Origin: Gammaproteobacteria bacterium
GTDB lineage: Bacteria > Pseudomonadota > Gammaproteobacteria > JAKEHO01
Assembly: GCA_022614965.1 (NCBI GenBank)
Contig: JAKEHO010000084.1
Coordinates: 1 to 40,165, forward strand
DNA length: 40,165 nucleotides
Reading direction: 5' to 3'
Shown piece by piece: positions 8,461 to 16,734 of the stretch (position 1 is the stretch's first letter; each line of letters begins with the position of its first letter). A model generated the notes under the pieces. The model had not been told where the DNA came from. It saw only the letters and a list, made by a program, of their open reading frames with translations, and did no database searches. The position numbers were made by a program, and so were the translations under genes.

Positions 8461-9825
8461 TTGGGGCTTGCCGTGACAGCTACCGGCACAGAGGTCCTTC
8501 AACCGGACGGCTCCTCGGCCCGGCCGATGGATGCCCGTGCCGTTGCCGCGCGCGTTCTTGCCCGGGTATTGGGGCAGCGGCGCAGCTTATCGAGTACGCT
8601 GCCGCGCTACCTCGCCCCCATTGCAGATGCCAGGGAACGGGCCTTTGTTCAGGACCTCTGTTTTGGAGTACTGCGTTGGCTGCCGCGCCTGGATTTCATG
8701 TTGCACCTGCTGCTCGAGTGTCCGCTGCGGCCAAAAGACATTGACATTAAGGCGCTCTTGCTCATCGGGATCTACCAGCTTGACCAATTAGAGACGCCCT
8801 CTCATGCGGGGGTGTCGGCGACGGTCGAGGCGGCCCGCCTGCTGCGAAAGCCGTGGGCAGGCGGATTGATCAACGCCATACTGCGTCGGTATTTACGCGA
8901 GAGTGAGCGCATACTTCGCAAGATTCAGCACTCGCCAGAGGCCCTTTACGCGCACCCCGCATGGCTCTTGGATGCGCTCCGCTCTGCCTGGCCCAAGGAG
9001 TGGCAACGGATAGTAGCGGCCAACAACCAGCGTGCACCGCTGTCATTACGTGTGAACGCCGAGGCGTGCACAGCGCAGGCCTACCTCAAAGAATTGGTCA
9101 AGGCGGGCATTGCGGCAACGCTTGCACCGCATGCCGTTCACGGCATCGTCTTGGCAAGCCCAGTCGATGTCCACGAACTCCCGGGTTTTGAGTCAGGACG
9201 GGTCTCCGTGCAGGATAGCGCCGCGCAGCTCGCTGTGCCGCTATTGGACCTCAAAGCCGGGCAGCGTGTGCTGGATGCCTGCGCTGCCCCCGGCGGCAAA
9301 ACGACCCAGATTCAGGAACAAGAGCCGCAACTGGCATCCCTAACGGCGCTTGAGGCCGATACCGAGCGCCTTAAGGCCCTCAAGGAGACGCTGCACCGAT
9401 GCCGGCGAACTGCGGAGGTCCTACACGGCGATGCCGGCGATCCATCCCAGTGGTGGAATCAGAAGCCTTTTGACCGTATCTTACTGGACAGCCCCTGCAC
9501 GGGGACGGGGGTTATCCGTCGGCACCCCGATATTAAGGTGTTACGGAGGCAGGAGGATCTCATGTCCGCGACAAAATTGCAGTGCCGCCTCCTTGAGGCC
9601 TTATGGCCGCTACTCACCCGCAACGGTAAGCTCTTGTACGTGACCTGCTCCGTTTTACCCCAGGAAAATGACGCGCAGATTGAGCACTTTCTCCAGCACC
9701 ACCCGGACGCACGGCCCCTCGAAATTCGAGCAGAGTGGGGGCGCGGAACATCATTAGGGCGGCAGATCCTCCCAGGCGAAGACGGTATGGACGGTTTCTT
9801 TTATGCCGGCCTGCAAAAGACTTAG
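8461..9825 (+). CDS. rsmB: 16S rRNA (cytosine-967-C5) methyltransferase RsmB
   Basis: An N-terminal NusB-like RNA-binding region (about residues 25-160, with RAFVQDLCFGVLRWLPRLD) is followed by a SAM-dependent Rossmann methyltransferase domain. The SAM-binding segment is DACAAPGGKTTQI; the PC motif is DSPCTGTGVIRRHPD and the second catalytic cysteine lies in YVTCSVLPQEN. The open frame begins at a TTG at 8461 (454 residues). An ATG at 8527 would give 432 residues, close to the 429 of E. coli, and a GTG at 8473 is a third option, so the start is uncertain. It is in the def-fmt cluster. The end overlaps the next gene by 23 bases. Confidence 0.95.
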   Translation: MGLAVTATGTEVLQPDGSSARPMDARAVAARVLARVLGQRRSLSSTLPRYLAPIADARERAFVQDLCFGVLRWLPRLDFMLHLLLECPLRPKDIDIKALLLIGIYQLDQLETPSHAGVSATVEAARLLRKPWAGGLINAILRRYLRESERILRKIQHSPEALYAHPAWLLDALRSAWPKEWQRIVAANNQRAPLSLRVNAEACTAQAYLKELVKAGIAATLAPHAVHGIVLASPVDVHELPGFESGRVSVQDSAAQLAVPLLDLKAGQRVLDACAAPGGKTTQIQEQEPQLASLTALEADTERLKALKETLHRCRRTAEVLHGDAGDPSQWWNQKPFDRILLDSPCTGTGVIRRHPDIKVLRRQEDLMSATKLQCRLLEALWPLLTRNGKLLYVTCSVLPQENDAQIEHFLQHHPDARPLEIRAEWGRGTSLGRQILPGEDGMDGFFYAGLQKT

Positions 9826-10399
9826 CTGCCTTCCCACACCACCTGGATCATCTATAAGGCTGATTTGCCTGTCGTTGCTTGCTGTTTGTGCCCCCGCGAG
9901 TGCTATCGCCGCAGAGGTTGTGATTCGCCAAGCCAGCACGCGTTTGGTCGATCAAACGTATCTTTTGGACGCCAACATCAAGTTCGACCTAGGTGAAGAG
10001 GCCCTTGAGGCATTAGAGCACGGTATCCCGCTATACATCGTTATCGATTGCGAGGTCACGCGTGAGCGAGACTATCTTTGGGATGAAACCGTCACCGAAT
10101 GGAGGCAAGTCTATCGGTTGGATCGTCATGCCCTCACTGACCAGTATCTACTCATCAATCAAAATACCGGCTTGAGGCAGCACCATTCATCATTAGAACG
10201 CGCGACGCAAGCGCTTGGGAAAATACATGGCAATCCCTTGCTGCAGCGGAGCATGATCGAAAAAGGATATCGATACATTGGTCGAATGCGAGCGCGCCTG
10301 GACATCGAGGCGTTGCCCCCACCGATGCGACCTACGGCGTACGTGTCATCGACCTGGCGCCTGTCGAGTCCGTGGTATGAGTGGACGATAACACCATGA
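9803..10399 (+). CDS. DUF4390 domain-containing exported protein
   Basis: A 198-residue protein with a hydrophobic N-terminal segment (LICLSLLAVCAPASAIAA), probably a signal peptide. A beta-rich domain of the DUF4390 type follows, recognisable from the order LLDANIKFDLGEEALEALEHGIPL, VTEWRQVYRLDRHALTDQYLL and GRMRARLDIEALPPPMRP (given here only as landmarks). Function is unknown. In many gammaproteobacteria this gene sits between rsmB and the ntrY-like kinase gene, exactly as here. Its start overlaps rsmB and its end overlaps the ntrY frame, so the three are translationally coupled. A periplasmic location suggests a link to the sensor kinase, but that is inference. Confidence 0.85.
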   Translation: MPACKRLSCLPTPPGSSIRLICLSLLAVCAPASAIAAEVVIRQASTRLVDQTYLLDANIKFDLGEEALEALEHGIPLYIVIDCEVTRERDYLWDETVTEWRQVYRLDRHALTDQYLLINQNTGLRQHHSSLERATQALGKIHGNPLLQRSMIEKGYRYIGRMRARLDIEALPPPMRPTAYVSSTWRLSSPWYEWTITP

Positions 10400-12603
10400 A
10401 ACAGCGTAGCAACGCCATTCTCTTTTCGGCCTTCATGTTGTTCCTGTTGCTGCTCGGCTCACTCATTATGATGAGCGATGCAGCACAGAACTCCGCCAGA
10501 TTCGCAGGCCTTTATTCATTCCTTTTACTGTTCAATACGTTGGGCTTGCTGGGCCTGGTCGCGCTAATTAGCGTTAACATCCACGGACTGATTCGGCAGT
10601 TTCGCGATCGCCGACCCGGGTCGCGAATGACCGTGCGGATGGTGATGATGTTCACAGTGCTCGCCGTAACGCCTGTTTTAGTTGTCTATTATTTCTCGCT
10701 GGACTTTCTGCGTCGCGGGATCGATAGCTGGTTTGACGTACGCATCGAGCAGGCCCTAGGTGATTCATTGGAACTCAGCCGAAAGGCGTTGGATGTGCGC
10801 AGGCGCGAATTGCTCAAAGAAGCCGAGCACGTGGCTGTAGAGTTCACTGCCGTTTCAGACGCCAACGCCGCGATCCGTGCTAACGAGATCCGGGATCGAA
10901 TTGGCGCGGAAGAGGTGACTTTGTTCAGCCGCAAGGGCGGGATTATTGCCTCCAGCATTAGCGACTCAACCAAATTTGTTCCCAACACTCCAAGTGAGAC
11001 CATCTTGCTGCAAGTGCGTCAGGGAACAAGTTATATTGGTCTTGATAGCATTCGTGACTCTGGGTTGCACATTCGCGTCGTCGTCAACGTGCCTGAGCAA
11101 GGCATGGACACTGAGCCAAGGGTCTTACAGGCGTTGTTTCCCGTACCGGAGCGAATGAGCGAACTGGCTGATAACGTACAGTTATCCTATATCAAGTACA
11201 AGGAACTCGCCTACCTTCGGGAACAGCTTAAGATCAGTTTTGCCATGACGCTTACACTGGTTCTACTGTTCAGCATCTTCAGCGCGGTGTGGGCGGCGTT
11301 CTATTCCGCGCGCCGACTGGCCGCGCCGATCCGAGATTTGGTTGAAGGCACGAAGGCGGTGGCAGAGGGCGATTACAGCACCCAACTGCCGGTGCCAAGC
11401 AGTGATGAAATGGGATTCCTGGTTAAATCATTTAACGAGATGACCCGCAAGATTGCCCACGCGCGCGATGAAGCAACGCAAAGCCAAGAAAAAGCCGAAG
11501 CGCAACGTGCCTATCTTGAGGTCGTACTTGGCCGGCTGTCATCTGGGGTCATGGCGTTGGATCAAAAAAAGTACCTTCGCACTGCGAACATGAGTGCCAG
11601 CCACATCCTGGGGCTTCCTGTCAATTCTTTGCTTGGCCACACCCTTTCGGAGATTTGCGCACAGCATCCTTACCTTCAGCAATTCAGAGACGCAATCGAG
11701 CCGCATCTTGACGCGTCAGCGGCCGACTGGCGCGAACAGGTCAGCTTGTTCGGCATCAGTGGACGCCAGATCCTGATGTGCAGTGGCACTTCTTTACCAG
11801 GCTACACGCAGGGGCGCACAGGCCACGTTATTGTCTTTGACGACATCACTGCATTGATACAAGGTCAGCGGGATGCTGCCTGGAGCCAGATGGCACAGCG
11901 GCTAGCGCATGAGATCAAAAATCCTTTGACGCCAATCCAATTAGCCGCGGAGCGGCTCCGTCATAAGTATCTTGACACCATGGACCCGGAGGATTCCGAA
12001 GTGCTTGACCGTCTTACCCACACCATCGTGCAACAGGTCGAGACTATGCAGGACATGGTCAATACGTTCTCTGAATACGCCCGGACCCCACAAATCAGGC
12101 CGGAACCTCTTGATCTTAACCGCCTGATTAAAGAGGTGCTGGACCTTTACGGCAACGTTGATCCCGCAGCAAAGTTGCAAGTGCACTTGGAAAGAGATAT
12201 GCCCCTCATCAAGGCCGATGCTGGGCGTCTACGACAGGTACTCAATAATCTGCTCAATAATGCGCTCGAAGCAAGCGACCCAGAATCACCCCCTCAACTA
12301 ACAATCAGCACCCGCTGCTCGCAAGAAGCTAGCCTTCGGTTCGTCGAACTCCGCGTTCAAGACCGAGGACCCGGGATCCCGAGCAAGATACTGGACCAAA
12401 TCTTTGAGCCTTACGTCACTACTAAAACCAAGGGGACTGGACTAGGCCTTGCGATCGTCAAGAAGATCGTGGAGGAGCATGGTGGTGTAGTATGGCTCGA
12501 AAACAATCGACCTGGCCCCGGCGCATGTGCCATCATTCGATTGCTAGTGACAACGGAGGCCGGCATCGCCGACGCACCCCAGGTTCGGAAGGACGCCGTA
12601 TGA
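10381..12603 (+). CDS. ntrY: NtrY-type sensor histidine kinase
   Basis: The 740-residue membrane kinase has hydrophobic segments at about 10-30, 40-65 and 90-112. A periplasmic sensor region runs to about 280, followed by another membrane segment near 290-310. Then come a HAMP domain (ARRLAAPIRDLVEGTKAVAEG), a PAS region (about 375-490), a HisKA domain with the phospho-accepting His in RLAHEIKNPLTPIQ, and an HATPase domain with N box LNNLLNNALEAS, DRGPGIP and GTGLGLAIVKK. This is the NtrY architecture. The first start is GTG at 10381; ATG at 10396 is equally possible and would still overlap the DUF4390 gene. The last codon overlaps the ntrX start (ATGA). The natural signal is not evident from the sequence. 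Confidence 0.93.
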   Translation: MDDNTMKQRSNAILFSAFMLFLLLLGSLIMMSDAAQNSARFAGLYSFLLLFNTLGLLGLVALISVNIHGLIRQFRDRRPGSRMTVRMVMMFTVLAVTPVLVVYYFSLDFLRRGIDSWFDVRIEQALGDSLELSRKALDVRRRELLKEAEHVAVEFTAVSDANAAIRANEIRDRIGAEEVTLFSRKGGIIASSISDSTKFVPNTPSETILLQVRQGTSYIGLDSIRDSGLHIRVVVNVPEQGMDTEPRVLQALFPVPERMSELADNVQLSYIKYKELAYLREQLKISFAMTLTLVLLFSIFSAVWAAFYSARRLAAPIRDLVEGTKAVAEGDYSTQLPVPSSDEMGFLVKSFNEMTRKIAHARDEATQSQEKAEAQRAYLEVVLGRLSSGVMALDQKKYLRTANMSASHILGLPVNSLLGHTLSEICAQHPYLQQFRDAIEPHLDASAADWREQVSLFGISGRQILMCSGTSLPGYTQGRTGHVIVFDDITALIQGQRDAAWSQMAQRLAHEIKNPLTPIQLAAERLRHKYLDTMDPEDSEVLDRLTHTIVQQVETMQDMVNTFSEYARTPQIRPEPLDLNRLIKEVLDLYGNVDPAAKLQVHLERDMPLIKADAGRLRQVLNNLLNNALEASDPESPPQLTISTRCSQEASLRFVELRVQDRGPGIPSKILDQIFEPYVTTKTKGTGLGLAIVKKIVEEHGGVVWLENNRPGPGACAIIRLLVTTEAGIADAPQVRKDAV

Positions 12604-13976
12604 GCCCTGATTACATCCTTGTTGTCGATGACGAGCCTGATATCCGCAGTCTCGTCAAAGAAATCCTGGAAGATGAGGGTTTCGCAGTGAGCGTCGCCGA
12701 GAACGGTGAACAATGCCGGCATGCGTGGCGGACACGTCGGCCAGACTTGGTCCTCCTGGACATTTGGATGCCAGATGTAGACGGGATCACGCTCCTCAAA
12801 GAATGGACCGAGGATGGGGGCCTGGACATTCCAGTCATCATGATGTCGGGCCATGGCAGCGTTGAGACGGCGGTAGAAGCAACCCGACTCGGCGCATATG
12901 ACTTTATCGAGAAACCCCTGTCGCTTGCAAAACTGCTCCTCACGGTAAGACGCGCGTTGGAAGCGACCTCGCTGCAACGTGAAAACATCAGGCTGCGCCA
13001 TCATGCACAACCCATTAGCGAGCCGATTGGCAAAAGCGTTTCCACACAGAGATTACGTGAGCAGGTCAAGCGGATCGCACACCACAACACGTCGGTGCTG
13101 ATCACAGGCGAATCCGGCAGCGGCAAAGAACTTGTCGCACGCTACCTACATGCCAATAGTAATCGCAGTGAGGCTCCGTTTATTGCGGTCGGTGTCGCCG
13201 GATTAGGCGGGGGAAACGCGGCCACCGAGCTCTTCGGCGGTGAAAAGGATGGGAAGGTACACTTTGGCTACCTTGAGCAAGCACATGCCGGAACCTTGTT
13301 TGTCAAGGAGATCGCAGATATAGACCTTAACCTGCAGGCAAGATTCCTCGGCGTCATCAACCATCATGCATTCTCGCGCGTCGGCGGACTTGAGCCTGTG
13401 GCTACCGATGTCCGGATCGTCGCTGCAGCCAGCTGTAATCTCGATGACGAAGTGCGCGCAGGCCGATTTCGCGAAGATCTTTATTACCATCTCAACGTGG
13501 TACCGATTCGTGTCCCTCCCCTCAGGGAGCACTATGAAGACGTACCGGAGCTGCTGGATTTCTATGTCAACAACTTTGCCGCACAAGAAGGGCTACCCTA
13601 CCGCCGCTTCACTGTAGCTGCACAGAACCGGCTCCGCAGTTACTCATGGCCAGGTAACGTAAGGGAACTTAAAAACTTGGTGCAGCGTCTGCTGATCCTT
13701 GGGAACGGAGGAGACATCGGCATCGATGAACTTGAAGGAGCCCTTGGTATGCCGCCGCGCTTGGCGACCTATGACACCTTGCCGGGTTTCAATCTGCCCT
13801 TGCGAGAAGCACGGGAGCAGTTCGAAAGAGCCTATTTGAAATATCAACTGAGGGAAGCCGGCGGCAGTGTAAGTAAAGTAGCGAGCAAGATTAACGTGGA
13901 ACGGACCCATCTTTACCGGAAACTCCGATTATTAGGAATTGACGTAAAAGCGATAGGCGAGAACAAAAGACAATGA
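12600..13976 (+). CDS. ntrX: NtrX-type response regulator with degenerate sigma-54 AAA+ domain
   Basis: The 458-residue product has a receiver domain (acidic DD at 10-11, phospho-acceptor Asp54 in LLDIWMPDVDG), a central AAA+ domain, and a C-terminal Fis-type helix-turn-helix (GGSVSKVASKINVERTHLYRKL). Walker A is intact (GESGSGKE, 170-177). The GAFTGA loop that contacts sigma-54 is replaced by a shorter divergent segment (ELFGGEKDGKVHFGYLEQ). The Walker B Asp is replaced by Lys236 (GTLFVKEIAD), and the usual arginine in the DLYYRLN segment is His. The protein is therefore unlikely to activate sigma-54 promoters in the classical way and may act as a phosphorylation-controlled DNA-binding repressor or activator. 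The ATG at 12600 overlaps the ntrY stop; an upstream frame extension to 12492 lies inside ntrY and is not used. Confidence 0.92.
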   Translation: MSPDYILVVDDEPDIRSLVKEILEDEGFAVSVAENGEQCRHAWRTRRPDLVLLDIWMPDVDGITLLKEWTEDGGLDIPVIMMSGHGSVETAVEATRLGAYDFIEKPLSLAKLLLTVRRALEATSLQRENIRLRHHAQPISEPIGKSVSTQRLREQVKRIAHHNTSVLITGESGSGKELVARYLHANSNRSEAPFIAVGVAGLGGGNAATELFGGEKDGKVHFGYLEQAHAGTLFVKEIADIDLNLQARFLGVINHHAFSRVGGLEPVATDVRIVAAASCNLDDEVRAGRFREDLYYHLNVVPIRVPPLREHYEDVPELLDFYVNNFAAQEGLPYRRFTVAAQNRLRSYSWPGNVRELKNLVQRLLILGNGGDIGIDELEGALGMPPRLATYDTLPGFNLPLREAREQFERAYLKYQLREAGGSVSKVASKINVERTHLYRKLRLLGIDVKAIGENKRQ

Positions 13977-14111
13977 CAGAAACCGATGAACGAGAATAGT
14001 GCGGCAAATGTACCCGAGAAATGTACATGTGGAGCGCATCAATTTTTAGCTTGTCGACCTTTTAGCAAACATCCCATCGAAGCCTATTCTTACTGCCAAA
14101 ACAAACATCGT

Positions 14112-14554
14112 GATGTGGCTATTTTGAGCTTTGGCGGCGGCTGTGCGGGTTCGACGGGCGGGGGTGTCAAGATCGTTCGCGTGTTGCTGCTTTTTAAACA
14201 GGAGCTACGCGAGCTAGAACGCTTGATAGATCCCAATGCCATTATTCCGATCAAGATCGGGGGCAGGTCTTTGCTGGAGGGCATTGTGGATGCCGCCTGG
14301 GGGTTTTCGCCGCCTACATGTTTGCCTTCACCCTCATGCTCCTTTTACTGATGGCGAGGGAACTGATCAGGTGAGGGCTTTCCCACGATGGCCGCCTGAA
14401 TAAATAATCTGGGACCGGGTCAAGGTGATGTCAGCGCGAACGATGGGAGATCAGCAACGCGGCGAAATGGATCTTGATGTTTGCAATGGTGTTGGGACGC
14501 CTCGAGATCTTCACGCGGCTGGTGCTCATGACACCGGAATTTTGGCGGAAATGA
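14112..14554 (+). pseudogene. trkH: Decayed 3' end of trkH (potassium uptake channel subunit)
   Basis: Recognisable TrkH C-terminal pieces occur in order but in changing frames. They are GGGCAGSTGGGVKIVRVLLL through IIPIKIGGRSL (14112-14302, frame of base 14112); FAAYMFAFTLMLLLLMA (14306-14360, second frame); DQVRAFP (14365-14385, third frame); TMAA-stop-INNLGPGQGDVSAN (14385-14445, first frame again, with TGA where TrkH usually has a cysteine codon); and KWILMFAMVLGRLEIFTR to the stop at 14552-14554. That is at least four frame changes plus one nonsense codon. The N-terminal two thirds of TrkH and the usual partner gene trkA, normally next to ntrX, are missing. A frame from 13986 reads into the first fragment, but its first 40 residues resemble nothing I recognise. 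Confidence 0.85.
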
Positions 14555-14638
14555 CCGGGGCGCCCGAACTGCGATTGGGCGCTGCGCAACAGGCAGCCCT
14601 TTGAAAGGCCTGGAAAGGGCCAGGCTCACCCGGAGACG

Positions 14639-14959
14639 ATGACCTTCATCGACAACCTGGAGGCAATGCTGGCCAGGGGCCAGGACAGTGCGGTGCTACG
14701 TCTCAGTCTGGGTAACGCCTACCTCAAGCAAGGTGATGATAAGGTGGCGATTGCGCACCTTAGACAGGCGGTCACGCTCAGTCCCAAATACTCTGCCGCT
14801 TGGAAAATCTTGGGTAAGGCGCTCAGCCGTGCCGGGCAGGTTGATGACGCCCTGGCCGCGTATAAGGCCGGGATCGAAGTTGCGGAACAGCAAGGTGACA
14901 TCCAGGCGGCTAAGGAGATGAAGGTGTTTGCCCGACGCCTAACGAATCAGGCGAAATGA
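14639..14959 (+). CDS. Small TPR protein
   Basis: A 106-residue protein built of about two and a half tetratricopeptide repeats: AVLRLSLGNAYLKQGDDKVA, then a repeat from SPKYSAAWKILGKALSRAG with DDALAAYKAGIEVAEQQ, then DIQAAKEMKVFARRL. No signal peptide or membrane segment is present, so it is probably a cytosolic adaptor that binds other proteins. The partner cannot be named. The ATG at 14639 has GGAG four bases upstream. It lies behind the trkH remnant and converges on pyrD with 66 bases between the two stops. Its codon use and lack of stops indicate an intact gene in a locally degraded neighbourhood. Confidence 0.8.
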   Translation: MTFIDNLEAMLARGQDSAVLRLSLGNAYLKQGDDKVAIAHLRQAVTLSPKYSAAWKILGKALSRAGQVDDALAAYKAGIEVAEQQGDIQAAKEMKVFARRLTNQAK

Positions 14960-15025
14960 CGTTCGAGGATTAGGGCCCATCGCATCCGTTGACCTGCTCT
15001 GCAACGGGCGTCCCTGCACCGTTCG

Positions 15026-15973
15026 CTACCCCGTGCAGATCTCTGTCGCGGGTGCGTTGAGCACGAGCGTGCCCGTCAACTCGCCTAGGTTGGAAATACG
15101 ATGACGTTTGAGATATTCGACGATCCCCCTGTTGATCTTCGGGCATACCAGCGGATCGTAGAACAGAGCCGTACCCACTCCGACGGCACTTGCGCCAGCA
15201 ATAATAAATTCCAGCGCATCTTCTGCGGTGGTGATCCCTCCTTGACCAATGATCGGGACACCGTGGTGCTTACAAACGTTATATACCTCGTGTACTTTAA
15301 GTAAGGCGATGGGCTTGATCGCGGGCCCGGACAGCCCGCCCTGATTATTACCAATAACGGGTCTGCGGGTTTCGATATCAACCGCCATTCCCATCAACGT
15401 ATTGATCACCGCGAGTCCATCCGACCCCGCATCGACACAGCGACGGGCATTCTCAGCGATATCTGTCTGATTCGGCGATAGCTTGGTGATCAGCGGCTTA
15501 CTGGTGGCGGCCCGACACGCCTCCACCACGCGTGCGGACATGTCAGGGTCATTGCCGAATGCGACCCCGCCCTCTTTGACATTGGGACAAGAAATGTTGA
15601 TCTCTATGGCATGGATGGGTGAATCATCAAAAAGACGCGTGACCTCCGCATATTCCTCGATTGTTGCGCCGGAGACATTCGCGATAAAACAGGTCTCGCT
15701 AAAATCCAATTGTGGAAGCAGTTCGTCTATCACCTTGCGAGCGCCGGGGTTTTGCAGACCAATGGCATTCAACATACCAGACGGGGTCTCGGCAATGCGG
15801 TGCGGTTCGTTCCCCAAGCGCGGCTTCTCCGTGGTTCCCTTCAGACATACCGCACCCGCATCGCGATTGGAGAACCCAACAACGCGCGTATATTCCTCGC
15901 CAAAGCCAACACAACCGGAAAGAAGGACCAGCGGGGTACTGAAATGAAGGCCGCAGAAATTGACGCTTAGCAT
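15026..15973 (-). CDS. pyrD: Dihydroorotate dehydrogenase, class 1B type
   Basis: A cytosolic FMN enzyme of pyrimidine synthesis that oxidises dihydroorotate. From ATG 15973 it is 315 residues, close to class 1 enzymes. It shows the beta-barrel start LSVNFCGLHFSTPLVLLSG, an FMN/substrate segment PSGMLNAIGLQNPG, and the active-site loop EINISCPNVKEGG with the catalytic cysteine typical of class 1 (class 2 has serine). A phosphate-binding GQGGITTAEDALEFIIAGASAVGVGTAL segment (given as a landmark) follows. No class 2 membrane helix is present. The frame is open to 16057 (343 residues, ATG at 16057 and 16015), so the start is uncertain. Class 1B enzymes normally need PyrK, which is not in this window. 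Confidence 0.85.
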   Translation of the reverse strand: MLSVNFCGLHFSTPLVLLSGCVGFGEEYTRVVGFSNRDAGAVCLKGTTEKPRLGNEPHRIAETPSGMLNAIGLQNPGARKVIDELLPQLDFSETCFIANVSGATIEEYAEVTRLFDDSPIHAIEINISCPNVKEGGVAFGNDPDMSARVVEACRAATSKPLITKLSPNQTDIAENARRCVDAGSDGLAVINTLMGMAVDIETRRPVIGNNQGGLSGPAIKPIALLKVHEVYNVCKHHGVPIIGQGGITTAEDALEFIIAGASAVGVGTALFYDPLVCPKINRGIVEYLKRHRISNLGELTGTLVLNAPATEICTG

Positions 15974-16075
15974 CGCTCTTTCGTTTGTACCGAGCGCAAT
16001 CGACTGGCTGTTCATGATGGTCTGCTTGAAACGGAGAAACACGCCCCTAAGCTGCATTTCATTATACGCGTCCTA

Positions 16076-16194
16076 ATAGATGGCGGCTCAAATAAAGGGG
16101 AGACACGGCATTTGCGCGTTCGCCCGCTGTCGAGCACCCACTATTCGCCGGAACGGACGTTGCAGCTTCACGCGCAACCTCTGTCGCCATCTAT
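16076..16194. repeat. 10-bp perfect inverted repeat bounding a 119-bp intergenic segment
   Basis: ATAGATGGCG at 16076-16085 is matched by its exact reverse complement CGCCATCTAT at 16185-16194, with 99 bases between. The segment lies between the pyrD start and the mshP end and codes for nothing I can see. It could be a small non-autonomous element (MITE-like) or chance. No clear target-site duplication flanks it. Confidence 0.35.
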
Positions 16195-16291
16195 CTCCTC
16201 ATCCGGCAGAGCCCGTGCGATGTGCTGGAATTTTATAGACCTAAACGAAGAACCATTATTGCAGCGACGACACTTTGTGTGATTGCAGCGG

Positions 16292-16306
16292 GCTGCGCAT
16301 CGCAGC
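16292..16306 (-). terminator. Short hairpin just 3' of mshP, possible weak terminator
   Basis: A six-base-pair stem GCTGCG/CGCAGC with a three-base loop lies three bases beyond the mshP stop codon. It ends the mshC-D-O-P run. No T-tract follows on the minus strand, so it is at best a weak terminator or an mRNA 3'-end stabiliser. Confidence 0.3.
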
Positions 16307-16308
16307 TC

Positions 16309-16734
16309 CTAGGGCGCGTCGGTGACATTCGCCCTGATTGTGCGGCTTGTATAGTCCGCTGACCCAGTAATACCTCTGGCCGCCGTCACCGTAAGTGCAT
16401 AAACTGAATAAGCGGCTGCGCCCTCCGTCACAGCGGTCACCGCGCAGGTGACATTGATATTGAAACCATTGGTTGTGCCGCCTGAGAGGGTAAAGGTTGG
16501 CCCAGCGCCCCCACAGTTCAGCGCAGCTGGGGTGTCGAGGGCCGTCTTTACCGCCCACTCCAGGCCGCTCTCTGCAGCGAAGAAACCGCGTGTTCCTTCA
16601 ATCGAGAAGGTTGCCGTGTATTGCTGCGTGCTGCTTATTGTCACCATAAAGGCGCCAAGCGCCGCTAATACAACAATGAGGAAGAGCGCGGCGACCACGG
16701 AAAAGCCTTTTTGAGCGGATCGATTGATCATCAT
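16309..16734 (-). CDS. mshP: MSHA minor pilin-like protein MshP
   Basis: A 141-residue prepilin-like protein. The leader MMINRSAQKG is followed by a hydrophobic helix FSVVAALFLIVVLAALGAFM. The usual Glu at position 5 of mature pilins is absent, as is common in MshP/PilX-type proteins. Next comes a soluble domain with a helical start (AAESGLEWAVKTAL) and one cysteine pair. It is the last gene of the pilus locus on this strand. Its ATG overlaps the mshO stop by four bases. It is expected in the inner membrane and pilus as an initiation or tip-complex minor pilin. The assignment rests on length, motif and gene order rather than strong sequence identity. Confidence 0.85.
   Translation of the reverse strand: MMINRSAQKGFSVVAALFLIVVLAALGAFMVTISSTQQYTATFSIEGTRGFFAAESGLEWAVKTALDTPAALNCGGAGPTFTLSGGTTNGFNINVTCAVTAVTEGAAAYSVYALTVTAARGITGSADYTSRTIRANVTDAP

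Noticed and set aside
12492..12599. N-terminal extension of ntrX
   Set aside because: It lies inside ntrY. The ATG at 12600 overlaps the ntrY stop (ATGA) and begins the receiver domain exactly.
13986..14351. A 121-codon open frame read as an intact gene
   Set aside because: Its second half is a TrkH fragment that continues in other frames downstream; it is a chance opening in a pseudogene.
14420..14629. Minus-strand 69-codon frame over the trkH remnant
   Set aside because: No domain or ribosome site; it is antisense to recognisable TrkH codons.
16256..16558. Minus-strand 100-codon frame overlapping mshP
   Set aside because: It is out of frame with the clearly pilin-like mshP and has no start signal.
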